Positions 54,210 to 64,000 of a DNA stretch of 64,000 nucleotides are shown in pieces. The notes beneath the pieces were generated by a model. The model was not told the DNA's origin. It saw only the letters and a list, made by a program, of their open reading frames with translations, and ran no database searches. This stretch comes from Aphidius gifuensis (Eukaryota > Arthropoda > Insecta > Hymenoptera > Braconidae). The stretch is from contig NC_057791.1 in assembly GCF_014905175.1 (NCBI RefSeq), positions 1,116,001 through 1,180,000 of the forward strand. The letters are read 5' to 3'. The stretch's first letter is position 1. Every line of letters starts with the position of its first letter. The translations under genes and the position numbers were made by a program.

Positions 54210-55842
54210 ATGGCTGGATATTTAAAAGACATTAATGGATCAATTCGTTTTGATGAAAATCCTGATAACTCTGATGTAAGCTAATTGGATTGTTTATTGG
54301 ATTATTAAATTATATTAATATGATTTATTTATAGGTAACAATATTGAGAAGAAAATTACAGGCAAAGACAGATGCATTGATGGTGCTGAGTCAAGAATTT
54401 GATCAATGTAGAACACAACGTGATCAATTTAAATTAATGGCTGAACAAATACAAGAAAGATTTTGGTACTTTAAAAAACAAGCAAATGATTCAAGAAACA
54501 CCAGGTGAATATAATAACGAATTAGTTAATTTTTTGATTAAATAAATGTAATGTTTTTTTGTTTTTTTGTTGAAGAAAATTAACTCTTGATGATGATTTT
54601 CGTACAATGGATCTTTTAACTGAAGCTAGAGAACAAAATAAATGTCTACGTCTTCAAGTTGAAACATTGAGACAAAAATTAGGTGATGTACAAGGTGATA
54701 TTAAAGTATTACGTACAAGTAATAATTTAAATTTAGATCAAAATGAATCACAACTTGCTCCAGCAGTACATGAAAGAGAAGAACTTATTGAACAATTAGA
54801 AAATTTAAATATAAAATATACACAATTAAAACAAGATATAAAAGTACTTGTTGATGAAAAACTTGAATTAGAAACAGAAAGAGATGCATTTAAATGTAAA
54901 GCACATCGTTTAAATCATGAATTATCAAAAGCATTAAATGCAACACAGCCAATTGATTTAGATTCACTCATCAATGAGAATAGATATTTACAAGAAATAA
55001 TTGAACAGTTGACTGAAGAAAAAGAAATAGCAAGACAATCATTATCAAAGTACAAAGTAAGATTATTTATTTGTTGATGATTATTATTTAAATTTAATAA
55101 TGAATATATTTATTATTTAAAGGGTATGCTGGATAGTAAAAAAATTAAAGGAACAATTAAACTTGGTGGTACAGCTGGTACAGCTGGGAAAGTAATGACA
55201 CTAAAACAAGGTATTAATTATTGTTCAATTGTTTTTTTTTTTTGCAATAATAAAGAAAAATTTATTTGCTTTTAAAGTTGAACAATTACTTGGACAAGAA
55301 GTTAATATATCTGCTCAAAAATCAACAGCTGCATTGGCTGATCTTAGAAGTCTTTGTTCAGCTCTTCTTGAGTCACTCAATGACAAAACATTAGCCTTGG
55401 TGCATCAAAAAAAAGCCAACAAGTTAGTTAATTATTATTTAATGTAATCACGAGTTGATTTATTGATTTATTTTTATTTGTTTTAAAGAATTTTAGCAGC
55501 AAGAATTTGTGAATTAAACAAGACAACGCCATCACCAACATCAAAATTATTGGAAGGATATACTGGCTCTAATGTTGATGACAGTAAGTTATATTAAATC
55601 ATTGAAAATTTGTAACTATTTTAATTGTGATTATTTAAATTTTAGTTGAAGAAGAATTTATACGAAAAACACTTGAAGATAATTTAACACAACGTGAGGA
55701 TCAATACATGATGAATGTCAAATCATCTTCATCATGTTCAGAAAATCCAACACCAACAAAAACACAATTACCACAAAATTTGGAAGATCTTGTTCAAAAA
55801 GCACTATTAAATCTTGAAGAAAATGAAAAATTAACTTCCTAA
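54210..55842 (+). CDS. CCDC149: CCDC149-like coiled-coil protein, with an apparent 1-nt frameshift
   Basis: This gene resembles CCDC149, a coiled-coil protein of poorly known function. Seven exons are proposed: 54210-54275, 54335-54504, 54576-55056, 55124-55210, 55278-55422, 55489-55583 and 55646-55842. Together they give about 413 residues. Heptad-rich helices run from residue ~23 to ~240, with family-like segments such as KLQAKTDALMVLSQEF, NRYLQEIIEQL and SALLESLNDKTLALVHQKKANK. All junctions fit in phase except exon 4. That exon enters in phase 0, but its second half (…VMTLKQ joining VEQLL) is in another frame. One more A in the A6 run at 55139-55144 would repair it. I cannot tell a sequencing error from a real lesion. 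The gene is divergent from Jupiter and convergent with RPS24. Confidence 0.82.
55139..55144 (+). other. CCDC149: Site of apparent frameshift in the CCDC149-like gene
   Basis: A run of six A lies in exon 4. Upstream of it the reading frame encodes GMLDSKK; downstream the family-like frame is shifted by one base. No alternative donor or acceptor in GT-AG form that I could find restores the phase. Seven A would. Confidence 0.7.
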
Positions 55843-56001
55843 AAATAAATTGATTTGTTTATACATCTATCAAGTATTTATATGCATCAAAAGGGTCTTG
55901 ATGTCATTGATAAATCCAATACCAAAGATTAAAAAAAAAAGTCATAATTATAATTTAGTTTAATCAATTTTTTAATTTAGAAAAAAACCGTTATTTGTAT
56001 A

Positions 56002-56070
56002 TCTAATTTGACAGTTAAATTTTTTGGCATTTAACACGTGGTTTAATTGAGCATTGTAATAAAGTTTAAA
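56002..56070. repeat. Left ~69-bp direct repeat flanking the copied segment
   Basis: It starts TCTAATTTGACA and ends AATAAAGTTTAAA. The same stretch recurs at 56425-56494 with a few differences near GACAGTTAAA versus GACACGTAAA. It includes a poly(A) signal. Confidence 0.88.
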
Positions 56071-56424
56071 TTTACAAAGCCAACCGCGAAAATATAAAAG
56101 ATAATAAAAAAAAATATATATTTATGAAATTTATACACATTCAACAACAAATGTCCGGTCATGTGAATCAATCCCTAATCATGTCCTTCCAACTGGACAA
56201 TTATTTTTTTTTTTTTCTCTCAATAAAAAAATTTGCCATGTTAATTATATATTTACAAATTTTTAGTTTTTTATTTCTGCTTTTTTTAATTAACAATTTA
56301 AGATAATATACGTATCTCTAATAATAAATAAATAAATAGATAACGTAAAATCAAGACACAAGGCCAAGTGCAAATATTTTAAAAATGAAATTCTATTTTT
56401 ATAAAAATATATACGAAAGTTCGT
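56068..56424. repeat. Segmental duplication, shorter copy (in the CCDC149 3' region)
   Basis: This ~357-bp copy of 51053-51624 is in the same orientation about 5 kb away and lacks an internal ~217 bp. The internal junction shows a 2-base microhomology (AT). It begins directly after one copy of the 69-bp repeat and ends at the other. It has no terminal inverted repeats and no coding capacity. Confidence 0.92.
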
Positions 56425-56494
56425 TCTAATTTGACACGTAAATTTTTTGGCATTTAACACGTGGTTTAATTGAGCATTGTAATAAAGTTTAAAT
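56425..56494. repeat. Right ~69-bp direct repeat flanking the copied segment
   Basis: This is the second copy of 56002-56070, directly after the copied intron segment. Confidence 0.88.
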
Positions 56495-56619
56495 TAAAAT
56501 AATAATTAATAATTGTAAATAATAGGATGGAGGGAAAAAAAAAAACAAATACTAACAATGATTTTTTAGTAATAAGTAAGATTCATAATTTATTCAAATA
56601 ATTATTATAATGAATTTAC

Positions 56620-57334
56620 TTATTTCTTGGCTGCTGCTCCAACCTTGGATTTCTTGGTACCTCTAACCTTCTTCATTCTGTTCTTACGTTCCTTACGTTG
56701 TTTTCTTGATTGCTTTTGTTTTTCATAAAGACCATGTCTTTGGAGTCTGTGTTTTGGTTCAAACTTTTTAGCAAAATCAAGAGTTTCATAAATCAAAGCA
56801 AAACCAGATGTTTTACCACCACCAAATTGTGTTTTAAAACCAAATACAAAAACAACATCTGATGTTGTTTTGTACATTTTAGCAAGTTTCTCACGAATTT
56901 CAGTTTTTTTAACTGATGGTAAACCTGGATGGAGTACATCAACGACCTGAAAATCATCATCAATCAATTAGAACACAATTAAAACTCAATTTTAACTATT
57001 TTTCATATTTTTTTTTTTTTTAGCTTTTCTTCAGCAATAATTAATGATAAAACTAACCATTTGTTTACGGCATAATAGTTTATTGGTCATAAACTTCCTG
57101 GTGCGGATAGTTGCGCTAGTCCCTTCGGTCTGAAAAAAAAATTGAACAAATCAACACATGAGTTGTGAGGTTATGAAACACCTATCACTTAAACAATTAA
57201 TAAACTTTATTTCCATAAACTCTTTTTCACTAATCATATTAAATAACAAAACTAAACAACTTGATATTTAATTAACAATTATTATTATTCATTGATTTAT
57301 TTTTATTAATTATTTATCTTTGGATACATACCAT
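56620..57334 (-). CDS. RpS24: 40S ribosomal protein S24 (eS24)
   Basis: eS24 is a small-subunit ribosomal protein. Exons are 57332-57334 (the ATG alone, followed directly by GTATGT), 57058-57129 and 56620-56946, all in phase 0, for 133 residues, the usual eukaryotic length. An exon carrying only the initiator codon is common in ribosomal protein genes. Recognised segments are TIRTRKFMTNKLL, VVDVLHPG, KTEIREKLAKMYKTTSDVV, FGFKTQFGGGKTSGFALIY, EPKHRLQRHGLYEK and RKQRKERKNRMKKVRGT, followed by a basic Lys/Ala tail. A pyrimidine run, CTTTCTTT, on the minus strand at 57387-57380 could be the 5' TOP start. I looked for a box C/D snoRNA in the 202-bp first intron and found none. Confidence 0.97.
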
Positions 57335-57920
57335 GATTGAAATGGTGATTGATCCACTTGCGATCGAGCAAAAGGAGATAAAGAAAGACCTCACCAAGCT
57401 CTTTTTTTTTTTTTAATAAATAAAACAACATGGCGATGGCAGACGCTGATCCAGCGACCAGCACTACCAACAACAAGAAAAATATCTATTTTTTTCTAAT
57501 TAAAAATAGATGTCACTAGTTATCATTTATTAAAATTATTATTATTATTTGTCGGCCATTACGTGTTCCCATTACACTCCCCCTTGCATGCAGTTTTTTT
57601 TTTCTTCAATGGGATTTTTCGTTGATGCTCAACAAATTGCATTATTTTCGAAAATAAAAATAATAATTTTAAACACTAATAATCACCACGTGTTGTTTGT
57701 TATTTAAATTATTTTTTTACAATTAATATTAGTTTTAAATAAATAAATAAAAAATAAAACGTAAAAACATATTTATGAAAAAAAATAGTGACTCCAAATT
57801 TGTGTGTATATAAATAAAAAAAAAAAAAAGAAAACAGTGTTAAAACAAGATAGGAATAATAATAGTTGGATTAAAAATAAATAAATAAATAATTATTTGG
57901 TTATTGTGTGTTTAAAAATA
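57335..57920. promoter_or_regulatory. Divergent promoter region of RPS24 and SAFB
   Basis: This is 586 bp between two start codons. It has CAACATGGCGATGG (core 57430-57435) near the probable RPS24 start and a more complex stretch at about 57425-57480 and 57550-57600. The SAFB leader lies within about 57780-57920. No TATA box is clear. Confidence 0.55.
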
Positions 57921-60900
57921 ATGGCTGATATTGAGGGTAAAAAATTGGCCGAATTACGGGTCATAGATCTAAAAACGGAATTAGAACGACGTGGTCTTGA
58001 CAAAACCGGTAATAAAGCAGCACTACTTGAACGTTTATCAAAGGTAAATTAATTTAAATATATTGTAAATATATCATTGTTTAATATTTATTAAATTTTA
58101 TTGATGTATAATTATGTTAAATTGATTGAATGATTTATTTCCTGGGCGTCTTGTATATGCGCTTCCTGACGCCATTTTAATTTTATTGATCATCACACAC
58201 ACATACCATCCAACTGTGTTATCATAAAATCAGTGTCACTATGTTTTTAATAATAATATAAATTAATAATTGTTATAGGCTATTGCTGAAGATGGTGAAG
58301 ATCCAGAAGAATATTTAATTATTCCTTGTGGTGGATCAAATAAAATAAATCCAAGAAAAAATAGTGGTATGTTTGTTATTAAATTATGTTTGTAATAACA
58401 TTGATTTGTTGTTAATTTATTTATTATTAATTTATAGTTACTGGTTCAGTTACACATGACGAATCACACGATTCACAAGAATTGAATAATCACAATAAAG
58501 ATAAAGATGATGTTAAAGATAATCAACAAAATTCAAATGTTGTTATTAAATTAAAAAAAGATACATTGACATCTAGCAAAAATACAACTCAAGAAGATGT
58601 TAAAGAAGTGAAAAAGGTATTGTTAATAATTTAATTTATACTTTGAATGTCAATTAATGAGGTAATTTTGTTTTAAAATAAAAAAAAGGATGTTGATGAA
58701 GAAGCAGTTACCAAGAAAGAGGAAAAAAAAGTTGAAACAGTAGATGAACCAATGGAGACTAATAAAAATAATGATAAAATTGATGATAAAATAAATCCAG
58801 AACCGGAAGAATCAGATAAAATGGAAAAAATTGATGCCAAAAATAAAAATGGTATTGATGATTTGATAATTCCACCACCAGCACCAGTTATTGCAGCACC
58901 AGCACCACCAGCACCAATTGTTGCACCATCAGTACCAAAGCCAATACCAACATCAATAATAGCTGAGGCAAATGGTATTGATAATGAGGATTCAATTAAT
59001 TTAACTATCGGTGAAGACGAAGAAAATCTCCTTGCCGAGGAGGTACGTTTCGATTTTAAATAAAAAAAAACATCCAAATTGAATTTTCAATCATTCAATG
59101 TATTTATTTTCTAATTTTTATTTGTTTAGACGGAGACACACTTCAAGCAGAGAGGTAAGTCCGCTAATATTTTTAATTTAAAAAACAAAAAAACAAATTA
59201 AGATTACAATACAACGAAAAATTATTTTACTATTATAAAGAAAAAAAATTTGTACTGTTGTGATACAGACTGGAGACACTCGCTTGCTCATTGGTTCATA
59301 TTTTGTTTTTTTTTTTTATATATATATTTTTACATTTGACAGCAAAGAACAACTGTTGTATTATTAAAATAACTATCATCAATTACGTTACTAATTAATA
59401 AGTCGCAACATGAGCTTTCACCATTAAATATCAAGACTAATAATTTAGTTGAATTATTACTATAAGTGCTGCCGCGAAAATCGAAAATGCAACATCAATT
59501 ATACATGAAAAAACAATGACATTGCATCTCCAAGTTTATTTATTTATATATTATTGTAAACATTACATGAAGACTTCAGTAATTTTTTTTTTAATAATAT
59601 TTTTCATGTGGTTTTTTTGATAGTGAAAAATACATCATCTGTTACGATTTCCCTCCCCTCACCCAAAGTTTAAATTAATAATCTTGTGATTTTAATTCTT
59701 CGAGTTTGTTTAACCACCACAGCTTAAAACATATTTATCAATTTTTTAAAATAATTTTTAATAGTTAAATATGAATTATAAAAAGACAAAAAAAAAACTA
59801 AAATTATGCTCTGATTGCAATTTGAAATTTTGTGACAATGTCAATTGACTATAAAAAAAAAAAAGTAATCTTCGAAATTGATAGCACAAAATATTATTAA
59901 ATGATAAAGTATATTTTTATTTAAAATTTATTTAACATGTGAAGAGTCTTCTCTCGTCCCCAGCTGATTAAATTTTAAAATTTTATTTTTATTTTTTTTT
60001 TTTGATTTTGACTATCAATATTAAATATTTATTTCCACATGCCCCCTCTTGAAACTATTTTTTTTTTTAACTGAATATACAAGGGTGACACGTCCAATAA
60101 GACAATTTTTAAAATTCCAAAAAATATTCACAAATATTGGAGAGGTGAAAAAATAAATAAAAGACAATTTCTTGGGTCTCCCAAATGGGATGAAATTTTC
60201 TTCAAAAATTGAAAATAAAATAAGTATAAAAATGAAATATTCGTTTTTAAAATAAAAAAATAAAAATAAAAACTCATTTTTAAGTCATTCTTAATAGAGA
60301 AAATCTCTACCAGCGAAAAATTCAAGAAAAAAAAAACGAAAGATATCTGAGAAAGGGAAAAAAAAAAAAAAAAGTTAAAAAAAAGCAGGTTGTTCGTGTT
60401 GGTGATGGTGTTGTTATGAAGGATTTAAACTATCTACTTAGTACAACTATTTCCTGATACAACTGAAAGGATATTGGCATTGAAACAACTGTACAACTTG
60501 ATTGTTCCTGCAGATGGTGGAGTTAGAAAGAGAATTGAAGATAACAACAACAAGAAAGGTGAGCCAATCAAAGGTAATTGCAGATCAGAGGCTACATCAT
60601 CATCATCATCATCATCAATCATCAAGGATGGGACATCATCCTCATTGAACAGCGGCAACAAGATCAAGCTGGACACAAGCGATGGAGGCAAGAGGTTGGT
60701 CTCACATTGCTAAAACAAAAAAAAAAAAAAAACAAATCAAAAAAAATATATATCTAAAACATATTTCGAAAGTTAAAAAATTAGACAAATGGTTCGTGGT
60801 GTACACCATCACAAAACTTTTTTACAAATATGTTTACATAAATAAAAAAAATATAACATTGTTTAAAACAATGTTCGCTCGTTGGATCATCACTACCTGG

Positions 60901-63900
60901 ATGTGTAAGAAATTCTACGACAACGCTTCCCTACTTACCCCAAGATCGAATTTATTCGACTGATTTTTATTTACACGCAAGATATATAGCTCACTTTTTC
61001 ATAATAGTATTTTTATTATTTATTAAATTATTTATATCAACAAATTTTCATAGCTGTTGATTTTTAATTATTTAAAATTCTTTAATTTATTCTTTTAATA
61101 ATTTTTTCAAATCATTTATTTTAATCCTCGAGCTGTGTTGAATTGTGTACAATATATCAGGCTGTAATTTTTAACTCTGATAATTATGTTAAGTTTTTTT
61201 TTTTTTTTTTAATTAAAAATTGGCTAGCAAATTTTCTTTTTTATTTTTTTTGTTTATATTTTTTTTTTTTTAAATTAATTAATCTACAATTGTTGATCTG
61301 TTGAAAGAGCAAGATAATACTGATGCTGGTTACAAATGAATTGATACAATTTGTCATTCAAGATATTCATAATTTTTATCCAATTATTATGGATAATACG
61401 AGGGATAAAACACACGAGGATTAATTCAAGATAATTATATAATTATTCAACAAGACAACAACATCAACAACAACTTCAAGATGAAAAAAAAAAACATAGA
61501 AAAAAAATTTTAATAATTTTTTTTCCATACATCGAAAAGGTGTTTTTAGTTGGAGCAAAAAAAAAAAAACAATTTTTATTTTATTTATTTAATTTTTTTT
61601 TATTGAAAAAATTGCTAGCCAATATTTTGTAGACTTGACATATTTGCAGAAATGATTATTGCGCCTCAGTAGCTATTTTTTATTTTATTTATTTAAAATA
61701 ATAATTATTTTATTTTAAAATTTTTTTCAATCTTATCAATGAAAAATAAAGTTTATTTATTTATTTTACTTAATTTTTTATCTTGATATAAACACAATAA
61801 ATAAGGGCAATATAAATAATATAATTGAAGATAAATAAATATAAATATTAAGGTAGTTTAATGAGTTGATGAATTGAGAATAACGCTTATTTTTTTACAG
61901 CAGTGACTTGACAGGCATCAAAGGACCAAAACGTGATGAAAAGGGTAAAAAAATTTGATTGCAATTTGTTTATTAATATTTATTATTAAATAAATAATGT
62001 TAATTTTTATATAATATAATTATAGATAAAAAAACATTACCAATTAATGCAAGTAGCAGAAATCTTTGGGTATCTGGATTATCATCAACAACACGTGCAA
62101 CTGATTTGAAACAAATATTTTCAAGATATGGTAAAGTTATTGGTGCTAAAGTTGTTACAAATGCAAAAACACCTGGTGCAAGATGTTATGGTTATGTAAC
62201 AATGTCAACAAATGATGATGCTGGTAAATGTATACAACATCTTCATAAAACTGAACTTCATGGACGTGTTATATCTGTTGAAAAAGTAAATATTAATTAT
62301 TATGAATATTTATTGTTAATATAATTATTTATTTATTTATTATTTTATTATTTTAAAGGCAAAAGGTGATAATCAACAAAGTCATACAAAAAAACGTGAT
62401 GCAGCAAATGGAAAACAAGATAAAAAAGATGAAAAAGCTAAAGATATAAATTTAATATCATTAGAAAAAAAAGAACCTGATCAAAAAGAAAATGAAGAAA
62501 AATCAATTGATGCAATTAAAAAGCTAGATGACAAAGGTGGTTTTATTGATGATAAAAAAATTGATGATAAAGATGCTGATGCACGTTCAACAAAATCAAC
62601 AAGTAAAAAACCAGATAGTGAACGTGGTAGACGTGGTGGTATGCGTCAAGAAAATCATCGTTCTGGTTCACGTTCACGTAGTCGTGAACGTCGTAGACGT
62701 GATGATGTTTTAACATTTGCTAAAATACGTGAAGAAAGAGAACGTCAAAGATTACGTGATCGTGAACGTATGTTACGTGAAGAAGAACGTCGTCGTCGTG
62801 AAGATATGGAACGTCAACGTGAAATTGAACGTCGTCAACGTGAAGAAGCAGCAAGATTAGAACGTGAACGTGAAAAATTACGTCGTGAACGTGAAAGAAT
62901 TGAACAAGAAAAAGCTGAATTATTACGTCTTGAACGTGAACGTCAAAAATTAGAACGTGAAAAATTAGAACGTGAAAGAATTGAATTAAAAAGACAACAA
63001 ATGCGTTTAGAAGAAAGTAGACGTGTACCACCACCAACAACAATGAAAAGAACATCAAGTGATAGACGTGATTTACGTGAATTATATGTTGAACCAGATA
63101 GAAAACGTATGGCAACTGAACATAGAAGAGGACACAGTCCAAGTGATAGAGTTACTGATAGAAGAACAGATATACTTGATAGAGTATCTGAAAGAAGAAT
63201 GGATACACCACCATCATCTGGAAGATATGATTCAACAAGATCATCACAAGAAATTGGATTAAAAAAAGATGGATTTAAACGTTCAAGTGAATTTTCATCA
63301 CGTAGCAGTAGACCAGATACATTTACTGATGTATCAAGAGGAAGAGAAGTTATTGTAAGACGTGATACACTTCCAATTGCATCATCAGCAAGTGATCCAA
63401 GACAAGTTAAAGAAAGGTTATTATTATTTTTTTAATAACAATCACACAATTTAATTTAAAATATTTATTTGTTTATTATTATTATTATTACAGCAGATAT
63501 GAAAGACCAAGTACAACATCATATGGACGAAGTGATCGTGAAGTTAGACGTACTGATACTGATAATCATAGAAGTTCACGAGACAGTCATACTGGTCGTT
63601 ACAGTGATAGCACAAAACCACCTGGATCAAGTGCACCTGGACGTAAGTCCTCAACTAATAATTATTTACACATAAAATTATAAAATAAATAACATCTTTT
63701 ATTTTAACAATTAATTATTAATAAGTATATTAATATTTTTCGAAAAAACAAACTTGTATTAATATCTAATTATTAAAAATAATAAAAAAAAAACACAATC
63801 AATAGATAAATAATTTAAAAAATTGATTATATTTATTTAAAAAATTTATGATTATTGTTTTTTTCATTAGGTGACAGTCGTTATGGTGATAGCAGTAGAA

Positions 63901-64000
63901 ATACAAGTAGTTGGCATTCAGTTCCACCATCAAAATCATCATTTAATTCAGTAACAACAAGTGGTAGTGGTGGAGGTAGTGGTAGTGTTGCTGGTGGTGG
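57921..64000 (+). CDS. SAFB: Scaffold attachment factor B-like protein (SAP + RRM), runs off the right edge
   Basis: SAFB-family nuclear proteins bind scaffold/matrix-attachment DNA through a SAP domain and RNA through an RRM, and take part in transcription and splicing. Eleven exons join in phase: 57921-58043, 58279-58366, 58438-58616, 58689-59042, 59130-59154, 60514-60694, 61901-61944, 62026-62285, 62359-63416, 63494-63642 and 63871 onward. About 863 residues are visible. The SAP domain is at ~6-41 (KKLAELRVIDLKTELERRGL). A long acidic/Ser-rich and Pro/Ala-rich region follows. The RRM is at ~340-418 (LWVSGLSS, GARCYGYVTM, KTELHGRVISVEKAKG), very close to SAFB. Next come a Lys-rich part, an RS patch and a long Arg/Glu helix. 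The Gly-rich C-terminus is cut by the window end. The least certain junctions are the donors at 60694 and 63416 and the 25-nt exon. Confidence 0.9.
59155..60513 (+). other. SAFB: SAFB intron
   Basis: This 1.36 kb intron is AT-rich with a somewhat more complex part at 59270-59660. No nested gene was seen. Confidence 0.65.
60695..61900 (+). other. SAFB: SAFB intron
   Basis: This 1.2 kb intron starts with a weak donor (GTTGGT) and ends with a good acceptor (TTTTTTACAG, with a second CAG directly after). It is AT-rich. A plus-strand open frame at 60682-60963 is just read-through from the preceding exon region and has no family resemblance. Confidence 0.6.

Larger units (their letters stand above)
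55843..56619. other. Convergent 3' region of the CCDC149-like gene and RPS24, carrying a copied segment
   Basis: This region holds both 3' ends. AATAAA for the plus-strand gene occurs twice (56058-56063 and 56481-56486), because a ~69-bp stretch is duplicated around an inserted segment. RPS24 has AATAAA on the minus strand at 56594-56589, 26 bp past its stop. No other gene is seen. Confidence 0.7.

Noticed and set aside
56124..56306. A 60-codon frame in the copied segment, and the similar one at 51150-51506
   Set aside because: Both come from the duplicated non-coding unit. Similarity between them reflects the duplication, not a gene family.
57131..57331. A possible box C/D snoRNA in RPS24 intron 1
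   Set aside because: A TGATAG word resembles box C, but no box D or pairing terminal stem was found.
1..64000. CRISPR arrays, bacterial operons, prophage or integrated viral genes
   Set aside because: Nothing of the kind was seen: genes are intron-containing eukaryotic orthologues and repeats lack the spacer structure of CRISPR.
1..64000. tRNA genes
   Set aside because: I scanned by eye for the GGTTCGA-type B box with a matching A box on both strands and found no pair. A covariance-model search would be decisive.

Overview
The window is nuclear DNA of an insect, most likely a hymenopteran and plausibly a braconid parasitoid wasp. I infer this from the extreme A+T bias in non-coding DNA and at third codon positions (TTA, ACA, CCA and TCA dominate), the short GT-AG introns inside most genes, and orthologues that read like insect proteins. 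The species cannot be fixed from sequence alone. There is no bacterial, viral or CRISPR content, no tRNA or rRNA gene that I can see, and no recognisable autonomous transposon. All genes are conserved housekeeping or cytoskeletal genes. Splice junctions below were placed by hand from GT/AG dinucleotides, reading-frame phase and remembered family sequence, and have no transcript support.

Layout, left to right: the 3' part of spastin (+, 59-1218); a 3.6 kb gene-free gap; a TIA-1/Rox8-type three-RRM protein (-, 4786-6050); a 2.3 kb divergent promoter region; the eIF2alpha kinase GCN2 (+, 8362-13263); the DEAD-box helicase DDX54/Dbp10 (+, 13969-16398); a 123-bp tandem repeat array (16568-17325); the mismatch-repair protein MSH6 (+, 17825-21960); the microtubule-associated protein Jupiter/HN1 (-, 23407-53384); a CCDC149-like coiled-coil protein (+, 54210-55842); ribosomal protein eS24 (-, 56620-57334); and a SAFB-type SAP/RRM protein (+, 57921 to beyond the right edge).

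The large apparently empty stretch from 26.4 to 53.3 kb is explained as one Jupiter intron of about 27 kb. A 53-nt first coding exon at 53332-53384 joins in phase to the exon at 26013-26389 and rebuilds the Jupiter N-terminus. The intron holds low-complexity AT-rich DNA with several islands of more complex sequence that could be regulatory, plus small tandem repeats. Genes are arranged as divergent pairs (TIA1/GCN2, Jupiter/CCDC149, RPS24/SAFB) and convergent pairs (spastin/TIA1, MSH6/Jupiter, CCDC149/RPS24). Several of the promoter regions carry a shared ATGGCG (YY1/Pho-like) motif.

I did not find an undescribed molecular system. The points most worth a second look are: phase-compatible candidate cassette and micro-exons in Jupiter, one repeating its NPVTG motif; an apparent one-base frameshift in an A-run of the CCDC149-like gene; a segment of the Jupiter intron copied into the CCDC149 3' region and flanked by roughly 69-bp direct repeats; a three-fold internal protein repeat in the MSH6 linker; and the 123-bp satellite.
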